Source of the DNA: Myxococcus virescens
Lineage (GTDB): Bacteria > Myxococcota > Myxococcia > Myxococcales > Myxococcaceae
Assembly (NCBI RefSeq): GCF_900101905.1
Contig: NZ_FNAJ01000018.1
Location: 100,462-164,461, forward strand
Reading direction: 5' to 3'
Length of the DNA stretch: 64,000 nt
Both the position numbers and the translations under genes were made by a program. Shown in pieces: positions 25,162-34,096 of this stretch (the stretch's first letter is position 1; each line of letters opens with the position of its first letter). A model generated the notes under the pieces. That model was given only the letters and a program-made list of their open reading frames with translations, was not told where the DNA came from and did not search any database.

Positions 25162-26182
25162 ACGTGGGCTCCTGGGCGGGGGGCGGCTCCGGACGCTCCG
25201 GCTGGAGGGACTTGATGTACTCGACGAGCGCGCCCACCTCGCCAGCGCTCAGCCGCCCGTGGAAGGACGGCATCACCGGCGCGTAGCCCGCGACCACCTT
25301 CGCCAGTGGGTCCATCATCGACTCGGTGAGGTACGCGACGTCGGCTCGCACGCTGTCACCCGAGGCCAGCGGCTCCTCGCGGCCATACAGCCCCAGCCAG
25401 GAGGGACCGATGTGCGGCGAGCCGTCGATGGTGTGGCACTGGAAGCAGCCCTGCCGCGTGGCGACGACCGCCCCTCGCCGCGCGAGCGGTCCCCGGGCGC
25501 CCTCCTCCTCGGAGGATTCATCCGCCACCCAGGTGGGTTGGGCCAACTGCCGGGCCCGCCAGGACTCGAAGGCCTCGGGCTCCAACGCCACCACCTCCGC
25601 GCGCATGCGCGAGTGGTCCAGGCCGCAGTACTCCGCGCAAAACACCGGGTAGCGGCCCGGCCTCACGGCTTCGAACCAGAGCTCCGTGTAGCGCCCAGGC
25701 AACGCATCCATCTTCAAGCGGAAGGCGGGGACGTAGAAGGAGTGGATGACGTCGCGCGACGTGATCAGCAGGCGCACGGGCGTGCCGGTGGGAACGTGCA
25801 GTACGCCCACCATGCCCGGCCCGTCTGGGTACGCGAACTTCCACATCCACTGCTTGCCGGTGACGTAGACGTCCAGCGCGTCGCGCGGCGGCGTGCGCGC
25901 CCACACGTAGTCCTGGAACCCCAGCGCGCCCCAGAGAAGGAAGAAGGCCAGTGGCACCCCGGCGAACGCGGCCTCCATCCAGGTGGGCGCGGCCACCGCC
26001 GGCTCCTGCGCGGGGGCTCGCCCACGGCGGTAGCGCACCAGGAAGAAGAGCCCGGTGAGACCGATGCCCGCGCCCACCACGAAGGTGGTGCCGATGATGA
26101 AGAAGTGCATCCGGTCCACGCGCGGGGCCAGCGACGACGCCGCCTCCGGGAGGAAGAGGATTCGTCGCATCAGGTCACTCAT
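25142..26182 (-). CDS. coxB: Cytochrome c oxidase subunit II fused to cytochrome c (caa3)
   Basis: A 346-residue protein starting at the ATG at 26182. Two N-terminal helices (about 25-50 and 70-92) anchor a cupredoxin domain. The binuclear CuA ligands are His147 (VIHSFY), Cys182, Glu184, Cys186, His190 and Met193. A C-terminal cytochrome c domain carries CFQCH at 246-250 and an axial Met in APVMPSFHGRL. This fused heme makes the oxidase a caa3 type that accepts electrons straight from upstream partners, here probably ACIII. There is no lipobox. It is the first oxidase gene after actF and the small membrane protein. Confidence 0.95.
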   Translation of the reverse strand: MSDLMRRILFLPEAASSLAPRVDRMHFFIIGTTFVVGAGIGLTGLFFLVRYRRGRAPAQEPAVAAPTWMEAAFAGVPLAFFLLWGALGFQDYVWARTPPRDALDVYVTGKQWMWKFAYPDGPGMVGVLHVPTGTPVRLLITSRDVIHSFYVPAFRLKMDALPGRYTELWFEAVRPGRYPVFCAEYCGLDHSRMRAEVVALEPEAFESWRARQLAQPTWVADESSEEEGARGPLARRGAVVATRQGCFQCHTIDGSPHIGPSWLGLYGREEPLASGDSVRADVAYLTESMMDPLAKVVAGYAPVMPSFHGRLSAGEVGALVEYIKSLQPERPEPPPAQEPTYGPLPR

Positions 26183-26541
26183 GGCCGCGCCCCCTCTTCT
26201 GCGGAGAGGACCTGCTCCATGGCCCGCTCCACCGGCAGGTGGATGACGCCCGCGTCCCGGTCCACCCAGCCATACGTCTGCAACCGCGCCTGCTGTGCGT
26301 CGCGCAGCCGAGGCGCGCCGTCCTCCAGGGCGAAGGGCCGCTGGTTGACGTCCGCGACCTCGGGCGCCCCCAGGGACGGGGGAAACCCCGCGCTTGCCAC
26401 GGGCGCGTACCAGTCCTCTCCCCAACGGACCACGAGCAGCGCCCCCACGACCAGGGCGAGCCACGCGGCCCCCACCCCGGCGAGGCGCCGCCCTGGAAGC
26501 TGCCGGTGCTCTGGCGGAGGTGGCGTGAAGCCGGTGCTCAT
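26179..26541 (-). CDS. Single-helix membrane protein between ACIII and oxidase genes
   Basis: A 120-residue protein from the ATG at 26541. One helix (about 20-40, GVGAAWLALVVGALLVV) is followed by a soluble domain of about 80 residues ending in DRDAGVIHLPVERAMEQVL. It overlaps actF by 4 bp and coxB by 4 bp, so it is translated with them. I do not recognise a named family; its position fits an accessory or assembly subunit of ACIII or of the oxidase. No cofactor motif is visible. Confidence 0.7.
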   Translation of the reverse strand: MSTGFTPPPPEHRQLPGRRLAGVGAAWLALVVGALLVVRWGEDWYAPVASAGFPPSLGAPEVADVNQRPFALEDGAPRLRDAQQARLQTYGWVDRDAGVIHLPVERAMEQVLSAEEGARP

Positions 26542-27743
26542 GAGCGGGGCACCCGCAGCGAATGGGGCAGGAAGGGGTCTCTCACTGGCACCGTGTAGCC
26601 ACCGCGCGCGAGCAGCACCCACGCGGCCACCGTCCATCCCCCCACGCCGGCCCACGCCGTGGCGCTGGTCCAGTGGAACGTCGCCGTCCCAGGAGAGAGC
26701 GCGGGCCACACCAGCCAGTACACGTCCAGTGCCCGCATGAGCAGCAGCCAGGCGCCCACCGCGGCGAGCGCGCCCGCGTGCTGCTTCACGCGACGGAGCA
26801 GGAGCAGGAAGAACGGCACGCCGAAGTGCCCCACGGCCAGCGCCACCGCCACCGCCAGCCAGCCTCCGTCCAGGCGGGCGCGGTACCACGTCACCTCCTC
26901 CGGCAACGAGGCAATCCACATCAGCAGGAGCTGCGAGAAGCCGCAGTAGGCCCACAGGCAGATGAAGCCGAGCAGCAGCGTTCCCAACCGGAGGAAGTGC
27001 GCCGGCCCCATCAACGCGCCGAACTGTCCCGCGCCTCGCGCCAGCGCGGCGGTGAGGGCCACCGTGGAGAGCGCGCCCACAACCGCGCCACACCCGACCG
27101 TGAGCGCGTACACGGTGGACTGCCACAGGGGCTCCAGCGACATCAGCCAGTCCAGGCTGGCGAAGGACAGGCACAGCACCATCAGCGGCAGCGCACCCGA
27201 GGCCAGCCGCCGCTGGTACAGGGTGATGCGCACCGCCCGTTCGGTAATTCCCGGCTCCGCGTCCTGTCGCACCGACCAGCGGAACAGGAGGACGCCCACC
27301 GCGCCCCAGACGGCGAAGTACAGAAGGGCCCGGCCCAGGAAGAAGGGCACGTTGAGGTACGGCTGCTTGTGCGCCAGCAACTGAAGGTCATGCCCGCTCA
27401 AGCTGGACGGAAGCGCCACCCAGGGGAACAGGTGTGGCATCGTCAGGGCTACGGGGACGAAGAGCAACGCGAACAGCGGGCAGCTCGCGGCCATGATTTC
27501 CAGAGACCGCCGCAGCACGGTGGGCCACCGCGCGCGCGCCGCGTGGAACGCAGCCAGGATGATGAGCGCCCCCAGGCTGAGTGACAGCCAGTACGCGAAG
27601 GCGAACAGGTAGCCGTGGGCGGCCTCCCGGGGCGCGGTCCATCCCCCCAGCAGCGTGGCCAGGAGCCCCAGGCTCCCCACCGCGGCGGCGCCCCAGACCA
27701 CGCGCCGGCCTTCCGTCAGGCGTGTCAGCACCGCGGCCGTCAT
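26538..27743 (-). CDS. actF: Alternative complex III subunit F
   Basis: A 401-residue polytopic membrane subunit of ACIII, which oxidises quinol and reduces cytochrome c or the oxidase directly. About ten hydrophobic helices are present. Characteristic pieces are GLFRW-type YLNVPFFLGRALLYFAVW near residue 125, LASLDWLMSLEPLW-like SFASLDWLMSLEPLWQST near 195, and GFICLWAYCGFSQLLLMWIASLPEEVTWY near 270. The Tyr/Asp-rich SLDW motif is conserved in ActC/ActF-related proteins. It overlaps actE by 4 bp and the small gene downstream by 4 bp. Confidence 0.9.
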   Translation of the reverse strand: MTAAVLTRLTEGRRVVWGAAAVGSLGLLATLLGGWTAPREAAHGYLFAFAYWLSLSLGALIILAAFHAARARWPTVLRRSLEIMAASCPLFALLFVPVALTMPHLFPWVALPSSLSGHDLQLLAHKQPYLNVPFFLGRALLYFAVWGAVGVLLFRWSVRQDAEPGITERAVRITLYQRRLASGALPLMVLCLSFASLDWLMSLEPLWQSTVYALTVGCGAVVGALSTVALTAALARGAGQFGALMGPAHFLRLGTLLLGFICLWAYCGFSQLLLMWIASLPEEVTWYRARLDGGWLAVAVALAVGHFGVPFFLLLLRRVKQHAGALAAVGAWLLLMRALDVYWLVWPALSPGTATFHWTSATAWAGVGGWTVAAWVLLARGGYTVPVRDPFLPHSLRVPRS

Positions 27744-28420
27744 GGCGCACCCTCCACGGGTGCCCGCATGAGTTCATCGCGTGCGTCCTCGGGCGCGGCG
27801 GACAGCGGTGCGCGCTGGCTGTACGCCAGGACCCGTAGCCAGGCCACGACCTTCCAGCGCGCCTCGGGCGTAAGCGCATCCGCGTAGGAAGGCATCAACC
27901 CGTAGCCGCCGGTGATGACCGAATAATAGAAGCCCGGCGGGTGTGGCAGCGCCTCCCATCCAGGTGGCACCGGACGGGCGCCCTCCCCTGCGTCCACCGG
28001 CCCCTCACCTCCATGTTCGGGATGTGAATGCGCCTCGCCGTACAGCGAGGGAGGCGGCCGCTCGCCCATGTTCTGGGCGACGATGCTCTGCCCGTCACCG
28101 AGCAGTCCGTGGCACGGCGCGCACCAGGTCTCGAAGTGGGCACGGCCCTCCCGCAGCGTGTCGCGCGTGAACGGCACGGGGAGCCGCGCCACCTCCACCC
28201 AGCCGCCATCCGGAGAGCCCCGGCGGGCATACGCGGCCTCCTGGAAGTACCACTCGCGAGCGACCGTCCCGGGGACGCGGGGCCGCATCGCTCGCGCGTC
28301 CGCGAAGTACGGGTTGGCGACGAAGGCCCCGTCGCGAGCCTGCACCCGCATCGGGTCCAGGTCCTCGCAGCCGGCCACCACCGTGAGCCCGAAGGCGACC
28401 TGTGCAAGACGCACCCTCAT
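27740..28420 (-). CDS. actE: Alternative complex III subunit E, monoheme cytochrome c lipoprotein
   Basis: A 226-residue periplasmic cytochrome c anchored as a lipoprotein: the signal peptide ends in LTVVAGC with Cys18 as the lipid-modified residue. The single heme site is CAPCH at 100-104, with a probable axial Met in YGLMPSYAD near residue 195. The sequence between contains the ACIII-E elements MRPRVPGTVARE and WVEVARLPVPFTRDTLREGR, which lie before the heme. It would transfer electrons between ActA/ActB and the oxidase. It overlaps actD and actF by 4 bp each. Confidence 0.93.
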   Translation of the reverse strand: MRVRLAQVAFGLTVVAGCEDLDPMRVQARDGAFVANPYFADARAMRPRVPGTVAREWYFQEAAYARRGSPDGGWVEVARLPVPFTRDTLREGRAHFETWCAPCHGLLGDGQSIVAQNMGERPPPSLYGEAHSHPEHGGEGPVDAGEGARPVPPGWEALPHPPGFYYSVITGGYGLMPSYADALTPEARWKVVAWLRVLAYSQRAPLSAAPEDARDELMRAPVEGAP

Positions 28421-28944
28421 CGCCGGCCCTCCACGGCGAGCACGACGGCGGCGCCGAGCTGGCGGAGGGCGCCTTCCACCGCGTCCACGCCCTCCGAACC
28501 GTCCACCGCGACGGCGAGCCAGAACCCGTCGATGCTGGCGCTGCGGAACGCCTCCAGGTCGAAGAACGGATGCGTCACGCGCGGCAGGCCACACGCCACG
28601 ATGACCCCCAGGAAGATGGCACCCGCCGCCGCCAGGACCGCGGACTCGAAGGTGATGGGAATGAAGGCGGGGCCGCTGTGCAGCGGACGGCCGCCTACGT
28701 TCAGCGGCCAGTCCACGGCCTGCGTGAACCACTGCACGACGTAGGCGCCCGCCGCGCCGCCGACCCCGGCAATCAACGCCAGCAGCGGCAGCCTCGAACC
28801 GGACACTCCCAGCACGGCGTCCACGTCCTCCACCGGATACGGGGTATGCGCGTCCAACCGGAGGAAGCCCGACGCCCGCAGCGCCCGGGCCGCCTCCACC
28901 ATCCGCTCCGGCGAGCGGAACTCTCCCAGCACCCAGCGGCTCAT
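28417..28944 (-). CDS. actD: Alternative complex III subunit D (DUF3341)
   Basis: A 175-residue membrane subunit with an N-terminal soluble domain (about 1-50, MSRWVLGEFRSPERMVEAAR) and two helices (about 53-75 and 105-122). HTPYPVEDVDAVLG near residue 33 and DWPLNVGGRP near 78 are hallmarks of DUF3341/ActD. It has no cofactor and is structural. It overlaps actC and actE by 4 bp each. Confidence 0.92.
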   Translation of the reverse strand: MSRWVLGEFRSPERMVEAARALRASGFLRLDAHTPYPVEDVDAVLGVSGSRLPLLALIAGVGGAAGAYVVQWFTQAVDWPLNVGGRPLHSGPAFIPITFESAVLAAAGAIFLGVIVACGLPRVTHPFFDLEAFRSASIDGFWLAVAVDGSEGVDAVEGALRQLGAAVVLAVEGRR

Positions 28945-30365
28945 CGCGCGCCTCCCTCCCGTGCCGACACGTCGTGGGCGAAGGCCTCGGAGGCCTCGAG
29001 CTCGTGTTGGAGCTCCTTCACCTCGCTGATGGGAACCGGCGGCAGGAAGCGAAGGAACAGCAGGAAGCCCAGCCCGAAGAGCCCCACGGTTCCAGACAGC
29101 AGGCTCAGGTCCACCCAGGTGGGCGCGTAGTGCCGCCAGCTCGCAGGCAGGAAGTCCTCGCTGAGCGGAGACACGATGATGATGAAGCGCTCCAGCCACA
29201 TGCCCACGTTGACGAGCAGCGCCGCGCACCACAGGACCACCGGCTGGGTGCGCAGCCGGGCGACCCAGAAGAGCTGTGGCACCAGCACGTTGCAGGCGAA
29301 GACGGTCCAGAACGCCGGCGCATAGGGGCCGGTGCGCAGGATGTTCATCGCGTGCATCTCGTAGGGGTTTCCGCTGTACCAGCCGAAGAAGTGCTCTTGA
29401 ACGTAGCCGTAGGCCACGAAGAGACCGGAGACGAGCAGCAGTCGCGCCAGCGCGTCCAGGTGCGCCTGCGTCACCACGGCGTGCAGGTGGAGCGCCCGTC
29501 GGGCGGGAATCAACAGCGAGAGCACCATGGCCAGCCCGGAGAAGATGGCGCCCGCCACGAAGTACGGAGGAAAGACGGTGCTGTGCCAGCCCGGAAGCTG
29601 CGCCACGGCGAAGTCGAACGAGACGATGGTGTGCACCGACACGACCAGCGGCGTCGCCAACCCCGCGAGCAGCAGGTACCCGGTGCGCCAGTGCCGCCAG
29701 TGGCGGGCGCTCCCCCGCCACCCCAGGGACAGCAGGCCCCAGACGCGCCGCCGCCAGGGCTGCTTCGCGGTGTCCCGCGCGGTGGCCAGGTCTGGCAACA
29801 GGCCCAGGTACCAGAACAGCACCGACACGGTGAGGTATGTGGTGATGGCCACGATGTCCCACGTGAGGGGTGACCGGAACTGCGGCCACATGCGCAGCGA
29901 GCTGGGGTATGGCACCAGGTAATAGAACTTCCAGGGCCGGCCCAGGTGCAGCAGGGGGAACAGCGCCGCGCACACCAGGGCGAACAGCGTCATCGCCTCC
30001 GCCATGCGGTTGACGGAGCTGCGCCACTTCATGCCGAAGAGCAGAAGGATGGCGGAGATGAGCGTGCCGGCGTGGCCAATGCCAATCCACCAGACGAAGT
30101 TGATGATGCCGAATGCCCACGCCACCGGGATGTTGTTGCCCCACATCCCCACGCCCGTGACGAAGGTGATGGTGATGGCCACCACCAGCAGCACCGTCAG
30201 CGCCGCGCACACGCCGACGAGCGCCCACCACCCCATGCCCGGCGCGGTGAGCACCGGCCGCAGCAGTGCCTCGCCGAGCTGCGCGTCCGGGCGTCGCTCC
30301 TCGAGCAACGGGTGGACGACCAGCGGATCCGCCGTCACCGGAGCCAGGGGCAGGGGCTCGCTCAT
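28941..30365 (-). CDS. actC: Alternative complex III subunit C (NrfD-like quinol-binding)
   Basis: A 474-residue NrfD/PsrC-family membrane subunit with ten hydrophobic helices and a short soluble N-terminus. Signature blocks are GVGMWGNNIPVAWAFGIINFVWWIGIGHAGTLISAILLLF near residue 75, containing the conserved Asn, Trp and His near the quinol site, then NRMAEAMTLFALVCAALFPLLHLGRPW, and HTIVSFDFAVAQLPGWHSTVFPPYFVAGAIFSG. It holds the quinol-oxidation site together with ActB. It overlaps actB and actD by 4 bp each. Confidence 0.94.
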   Translation of the reverse strand: MSEPLPLAPVTADPLVVHPLLEERRPDAQLGEALLRPVLTAPGMGWWALVGVCAALTVLLVVAITITFVTGVGMWGNNIPVAWAFGIINFVWWIGIGHAGTLISAILLLFGMKWRSSVNRMAEAMTLFALVCAALFPLLHLGRPWKFYYLVPYPSSLRMWPQFRSPLTWDIVAITTYLTVSVLFWYLGLLPDLATARDTAKQPWRRRVWGLLSLGWRGSARHWRHWRTGYLLLAGLATPLVVSVHTIVSFDFAVAQLPGWHSTVFPPYFVAGAIFSGLAMVLSLLIPARRALHLHAVVTQAHLDALARLLLVSGLFVAYGYVQEHFFGWYSGNPYEMHAMNILRTGPYAPAFWTVFACNVLVPQLFWVARLRTQPVVLWCAALLVNVGMWLERFIIIVSPLSEDFLPASWRHYAPTWVDLSLLSGTVGLFGLGFLLFLRFLPPVPISEVKELQHELEASEAFAHDVSAREGGAR

Positions 30366-33313
30366 CCCGTGGCCTCGCTTGGATTCTTCAGCCGGATCAG
30401 GTGGACGGTGCGCGGCTGCGTCCCCAGGTGGTTCAACAAGGCGTAGTGGCGCGGGTCCTGGTGCAGCCGCGTGACGGGGTCCTCCGGTTGGTTCAAGTCA
30501 CCGAAGACGATGGCCTCCGTGGGACACGCCTGCTGACACGCGGTGCGCACCTCCCCTTGCCGGATGGCACGATGAGCCACGCGCGCGGTGATGCGGGCGG
30601 CCTCGATGCGCTGCACGCAGTACGTGCACTTCTCCATCACCCCGCGCGAACGCACCGTCACCTGGGGGTTGCGGTACATCCGGTCCAGGGGCCCGCCGCG
30701 GTTGTATTCCAGGTAGTTGAAGCGCCGGACCTTGTAGGGGCAGTTGTTGGAGCAGTACCGCGTGCCGACGCAGCGGTTGTAGACCATCTGGTTGAGCCCC
30801 TCGTCCGAGTGGACGGTGGCGGCCACGGGGCACACGTACTCGCAAGGCGCGTACTCACAGTGCACGCACATCAGCGGCTGGGTGATGACGGCGGGGTTGT
30901 CCGCGTCCCCCATGAAGTAGCGGTCGATGCGCAGCCAGTGCATCTCCCGCCCGCGCCGCACCTGGTCCTTCCCCACGGCGGGGATGTTGTTCTCCGCCTG
31001 GCACGCCACCACACACGCACTGCACCCCGTGCAACGGTGCAGGTCGATGGCCATGCCCCAACGATGGCCCGGCGCGTCTGACACCGGCCGAGGCGGATAC
31101 AGGTGTGCTTCCGATGCCTGGAGCGCGGGGAGCCGCACATCGCCCTGTGCCGCGAAGCGGGCGGCCGTCGTCTGGAGCGCGATGGGCCGGCCCTCCATGT
31201 GCCAGTGCTCCTGCGTCAGCGCGAAGTCGTGGTGGCCTTCCACGCGCGTGAGCCGCACGCCGGAGGCCCACCAGGGCGCGTCCTGGAAGCGCAGCACCTG
31301 GGCGTCGAAGCCCACGCCGCGCGCCACCGGACTGCCCAGGCGCTGGCCGTACCCCAGCGGCAGCGTGAGCGTGTCATTGGCCTGCCCGGGAACCACCAGC
31401 ACGGGCGCTTCCATCGAACGGCCGCGAAGCTCCAGGCGGACGCGGTCGCCTCGCACCAGCGACAGGCGCGAAGCCGTGGCGGGACTCACCCACACGGCAT
31501 TGTCCCAGGTGAGCTGCGTCACCGGGTCCGGCAGTTCCTGGAGCCAGGGATTGGCGCCGTAGCGACCGTCATGGACCTTGGTGTCCGTGACGAAGTGCAG
31601 CTCCAGCCCGTCCCCCGAGGGCGGCAGCGACTGGACCGCCGCGAGCACCGACGCGGCATCCACGGCGGCCTGTTGCACCGGCAGCCGCGTGCCAGGAACG
31701 ACGCCCTCCGCGAGCCAGCGTTCCCATTCCTCCTCGAAGCGTCCCGATGCCGCGGCGTGCTCGCGCCACTGGGCCCGCAGTCGCTCGTAGGGCGTGGTCG
31801 CCAGCGCTCCGGCGAAGGCCGCCAGCAGCTCCAGCGGAGGCACGGCGCTCTCCACCAGCGGCGCGATGAGCGGCTGCAAGATGGTCGCGGTGCCATCCAC
31901 CGCGCGCCCATCGTCCCAGGCCTCGAACGGATGCGTGGAGGGGACGGACCAGGACACCCGCGCGGCGGTCTCATCGTCGTGGAGCGCGCAGTACACGGCG
32001 TCCTCCACCAGCCCCAGCGCCTCCCCCAGGGGCACGTCCGTGGGCGCGCGGTAGACGGGGTTCCACGCGGTGATGAGCAGCGTGTCCACCACGCCCGCAC
32101 GGATGTCCGCGACGAGCGCCGGCAACGCCGCCTCGTCCGGCGCGGGCACCAGGAGCGAGTCCACGCACCGCACCGTTCCACCGTGCAAGGTCGCGTTGAG
32201 CAGGTGCGCCAGCGCGTGCACCGCCGCGGGCTGGGATTCTCCTACCACGATGAGCGCCCCGTCCCCCTGCTCCGCCAGGTCCCGAGCGGCCCCTGCCACC
32301 CAGCGATGCTCCGCGGGCTCCAGCACCCCGCGCCCGATCCCCCTCAACGCATCGTGCCCCAGCAGTCGCCCCAACTCCGCCGCGAGCGCCCGGGCAATCC
32401 ACGGCACACGAGACGGGCGCGCCCGGAGCCGCTCGTCCGCGAAGGCGCCCGTGAGGCTCAAGCGACTCTCCACCACCCAGAGGCGATTGAGCGCCGGCGG
32501 CATGCGCGCGGAGACGAATTCACGTGGCGCGCGCAGTCCTCCCGTCAGCGTGGACAGGAAGTCGTCATCCAGGACCACCACGGCGCGCGCGGAGCCCCAA
32601 TCCGGCATCGCGCGCAGGGGCCGGCCCCACGCCAGGCGGGCGCCCTCGTGCGCGTTCCCCGTCTGCGTGGCGCTGAAGGGCACCACCCGGGCCTTCGGGA
32701 AGCGAGCCAGGATGCGCTCGAAGGTCCGGGTCCACAGCGGTGACGCGGTGGGCTCCACCAGCAGGCGAAGTCCCGCCCCTCCGTCCTGGCGCGCGGCGCG
32801 ACGGCGCACCATCTGGAAGACCTGGGACAGGGAGGTGGGCGCGCCACGGTGGCGTACGGCCCGAGCACGGTGCGGGTCATACAGGCCCAGCAGCGACGCC
32901 TGTTCGTGCGCGCCCGCCGCTCCCAGGCTCTCCGGGTGGGACGGATTGCCCTGCACCAGCGTGGGCCGCCCCTCCTGGCTGCGCACCAGGACGCCCCGCG
33001 CGTAGCCGTCCAAAGAAAGCCCCGTGGCGTAGTGGAGCGGGATGCCTGGAGTGACGTCTGGCGGTGGCCGCGAATACGGCAGGACCTTCTCCGGCGGCGC
33101 GCGGAAACAGCCCGTCAGGCCCGCGGCGGCGGTGCCGAACGCGGCCAACTCCAGCAACACGCGCCGGGACAGCCCCCGAGGTGGCGCATCGGCATCCAAG
33201 GGAAACTCACCCGGCGACGGCGCGGGCGCGGCGCCCTGTCTCGCCTCCAGGCTGCGCCAGGGCTCGGCTCCCTCCAGGACGGGGAGCGGATATCGGTCGG
33301 TCAGCGGTGGCAT
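30362..33313 (-). CDS. actB: Alternative complex III subunit B, molybdopterin-oxidoreductase-like and iron-sulfur fusion
   Basis: A 983-residue protein starting at the ATG at 33313. Near residues 48-65 is a Tat-type motif, LSRRVLLELAAFGTAAAG, followed by Cys, indicating export to the periplasmic face. Residues about 75-740 form a molybdopterin-oxidoreductase-like domain, which lacks cofactor in characterised ACIII. Residues about 750-960 form the iron-sulfur domain: CTGCSACVVAC, CVHCEYAPCEYVC, CVGTRYCSNNC and CTYC...CQQACP, enough for four clusters. Both domains in one chain is the usual fused ActB. It overlaps actA by 13 bp and actC by 4 bp. It takes electrons from quinol at ActC and passes them to the ActA hemes. 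Confidence 0.95.
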   Translation of the reverse strand: MPPLTDRYPLPVLEGAEPWRSLEARQGAAPAPSPGEFPLDADAPPRGLSRRVLLELAAFGTAAAGLTGCFRAPPEKVLPYSRPPPDVTPGIPLHYATGLSLDGYARGVLVRSQEGRPTLVQGNPSHPESLGAAGAHEQASLLGLYDPHRARAVRHRGAPTSLSQVFQMVRRRAARQDGGAGLRLLVEPTASPLWTRTFERILARFPKARVVPFSATQTGNAHEGARLAWGRPLRAMPDWGSARAVVVLDDDFLSTLTGGLRAPREFVSARMPPALNRLWVVESRLSLTGAFADERLRARPSRVPWIARALAAELGRLLGHDALRGIGRGVLEPAEHRWVAGAARDLAEQGDGALIVVGESQPAAVHALAHLLNATLHGGTVRCVDSLLVPAPDEAALPALVADIRAGVVDTLLITAWNPVYRAPTDVPLGEALGLVEDAVYCALHDDETAARVSWSVPSTHPFEAWDDGRAVDGTATILQPLIAPLVESAVPPLELLAAFAGALATTPYERLRAQWREHAAASGRFEEEWERWLAEGVVPGTRLPVQQAAVDAASVLAAVQSLPPSGDGLELHFVTDTKVHDGRYGANPWLQELPDPVTQLTWDNAVWVSPATASRLSLVRGDRVRLELRGRSMEAPVLVVPGQANDTLTLPLGYGQRLGSPVARGVGFDAQVLRFQDAPWWASGVRLTRVEGHHDFALTQEHWHMEGRPIALQTTAARFAAQGDVRLPALQASEAHLYPPRPVSDAPGHRWGMAIDLHRCTGCSACVVACQAENNIPAVGKDQVRRGREMHWLRIDRYFMGDADNPAVITQPLMCVHCEYAPCEYVCPVAATVHSDEGLNQMVYNRCVGTRYCSNNCPYKVRRFNYLEYNRGGPLDRMYRNPQVTVRSRGVMEKCTYCVQRIEAARITARVAHRAIRQGEVRTACQQACPTEAIVFGDLNQPEDPVTRLHQDPRHYALLNHLGTQPRTVHLIRLKNPSEATG

Positions 33314-33948
33314 GTGGAGCACTCGGTCCGGGGCGAGACATCCAGGGTCCGCATCACCGCCAGCCCCACGTCGCGGGCTGGGCCCCGCGGGCTCCACGTC
33401 ATGTCCGCGACGTGCTCCGGGGGCCGCAGGTGCGGCGCCGGGTCGCGGTGGCACTCCAGGCACCAGCCCATGGTGAGCGGCGCGACCTGCTCCACCAGCG
33501 GCATCTGGTCCACGCGGCCGTGGCAGCTCACGCACCCCACGCCCTTGTGGACGTGGATGGCGTGGTTGAAGAAGACGTACTGCGGCAGCCGGTGGACCCT
33601 GTTCCACGGGATGGGCCGGTCCTCGAAGTAGCTCTGGCGCACGGGCGCCAGCAGCGCGCTCTCGTTCCAGATCTGCGCGTGACAGCCCATGCACCGGCTG
33701 GTGGGTGGAATGCCCGCCGAAGGCCCCTGCCACGCGCCGTCATGGCAGTAGCGGCAGCCAATGCCCTCGTCCGACGCGTGGTGGCGGTGGTCGAACTGCA
33801 CCGGCTGCTGCACGGGCTCGAAGGCCCCCGTCCCCAGGGGACTGCGGGCCAGCAGCAGCAACGCCACGGGCGTGGCCACCGGCAGCACGGCCATCAGGCC
33901 GAGCACGGCTCGCAGGACTCCATCAGTCGCCGGTGGAAAGAGACCCAT
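33301..33948 (-). CDS. actA: Alternative complex III subunit A, pentaheme cytochrome c
   Basis: A 215-residue protein with one N-terminal membrane helix (about 12-35) and five CxxCH heme sites: 65-69, 86-90, 139-143, 163-167 and 210-214. The spacing and the CRYCHDGAWQGPSAGIPP segment are typical of ActA. The ATG at 33948 is preferred over an in-frame GTG at 33978; neither has a strong Shine-Dalgarno sequence. It is the first gene of the eleven-gene ACIII-caa3 operon, so the promoter should lie in 33949-34096. Confidence 0.93.
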   Translation of the reverse strand: MGLFPPATDGVLRAVLGLMAVLPVATPVALLLLARSPLGTGAFEPVQQPVQFDHRHHASDEGIGCRYCHDGAWQGPSAGIPPTSRCMGCHAQIWNESALLAPVRQSYFEDRPIPWNRVHRLPQYVFFNHAIHVHKGVGCVSCHGRVDQMPLVEQVAPLTMGWCLECHRDPAPHLRPPEHVADMTWSPRGPARDVGLAVMRTLDVSPRTECSTCHR

Positions 33949-34096
33949 ACACCGCCCAGTCAGGCACGAGGCCCGCACCTAGCGGAGCGGCGTTTGGGGG
34001 CGGTAGCGCGGACCTCGCGGCGTGTCCGTTACTCCAAGCCAGGGAGGGACGCCCGTCGGAGAGCGCACACGCGCGTGCCCTCTGGATGGAGGCAGC

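Noticed and set aside
23686..25215. 509-codon open frame antisense to coxA
   Set aside because: Extremely His/Glu/Gln/Arg-rich, the typical mirror of a hydrophobic protein gene. Not a real protein.
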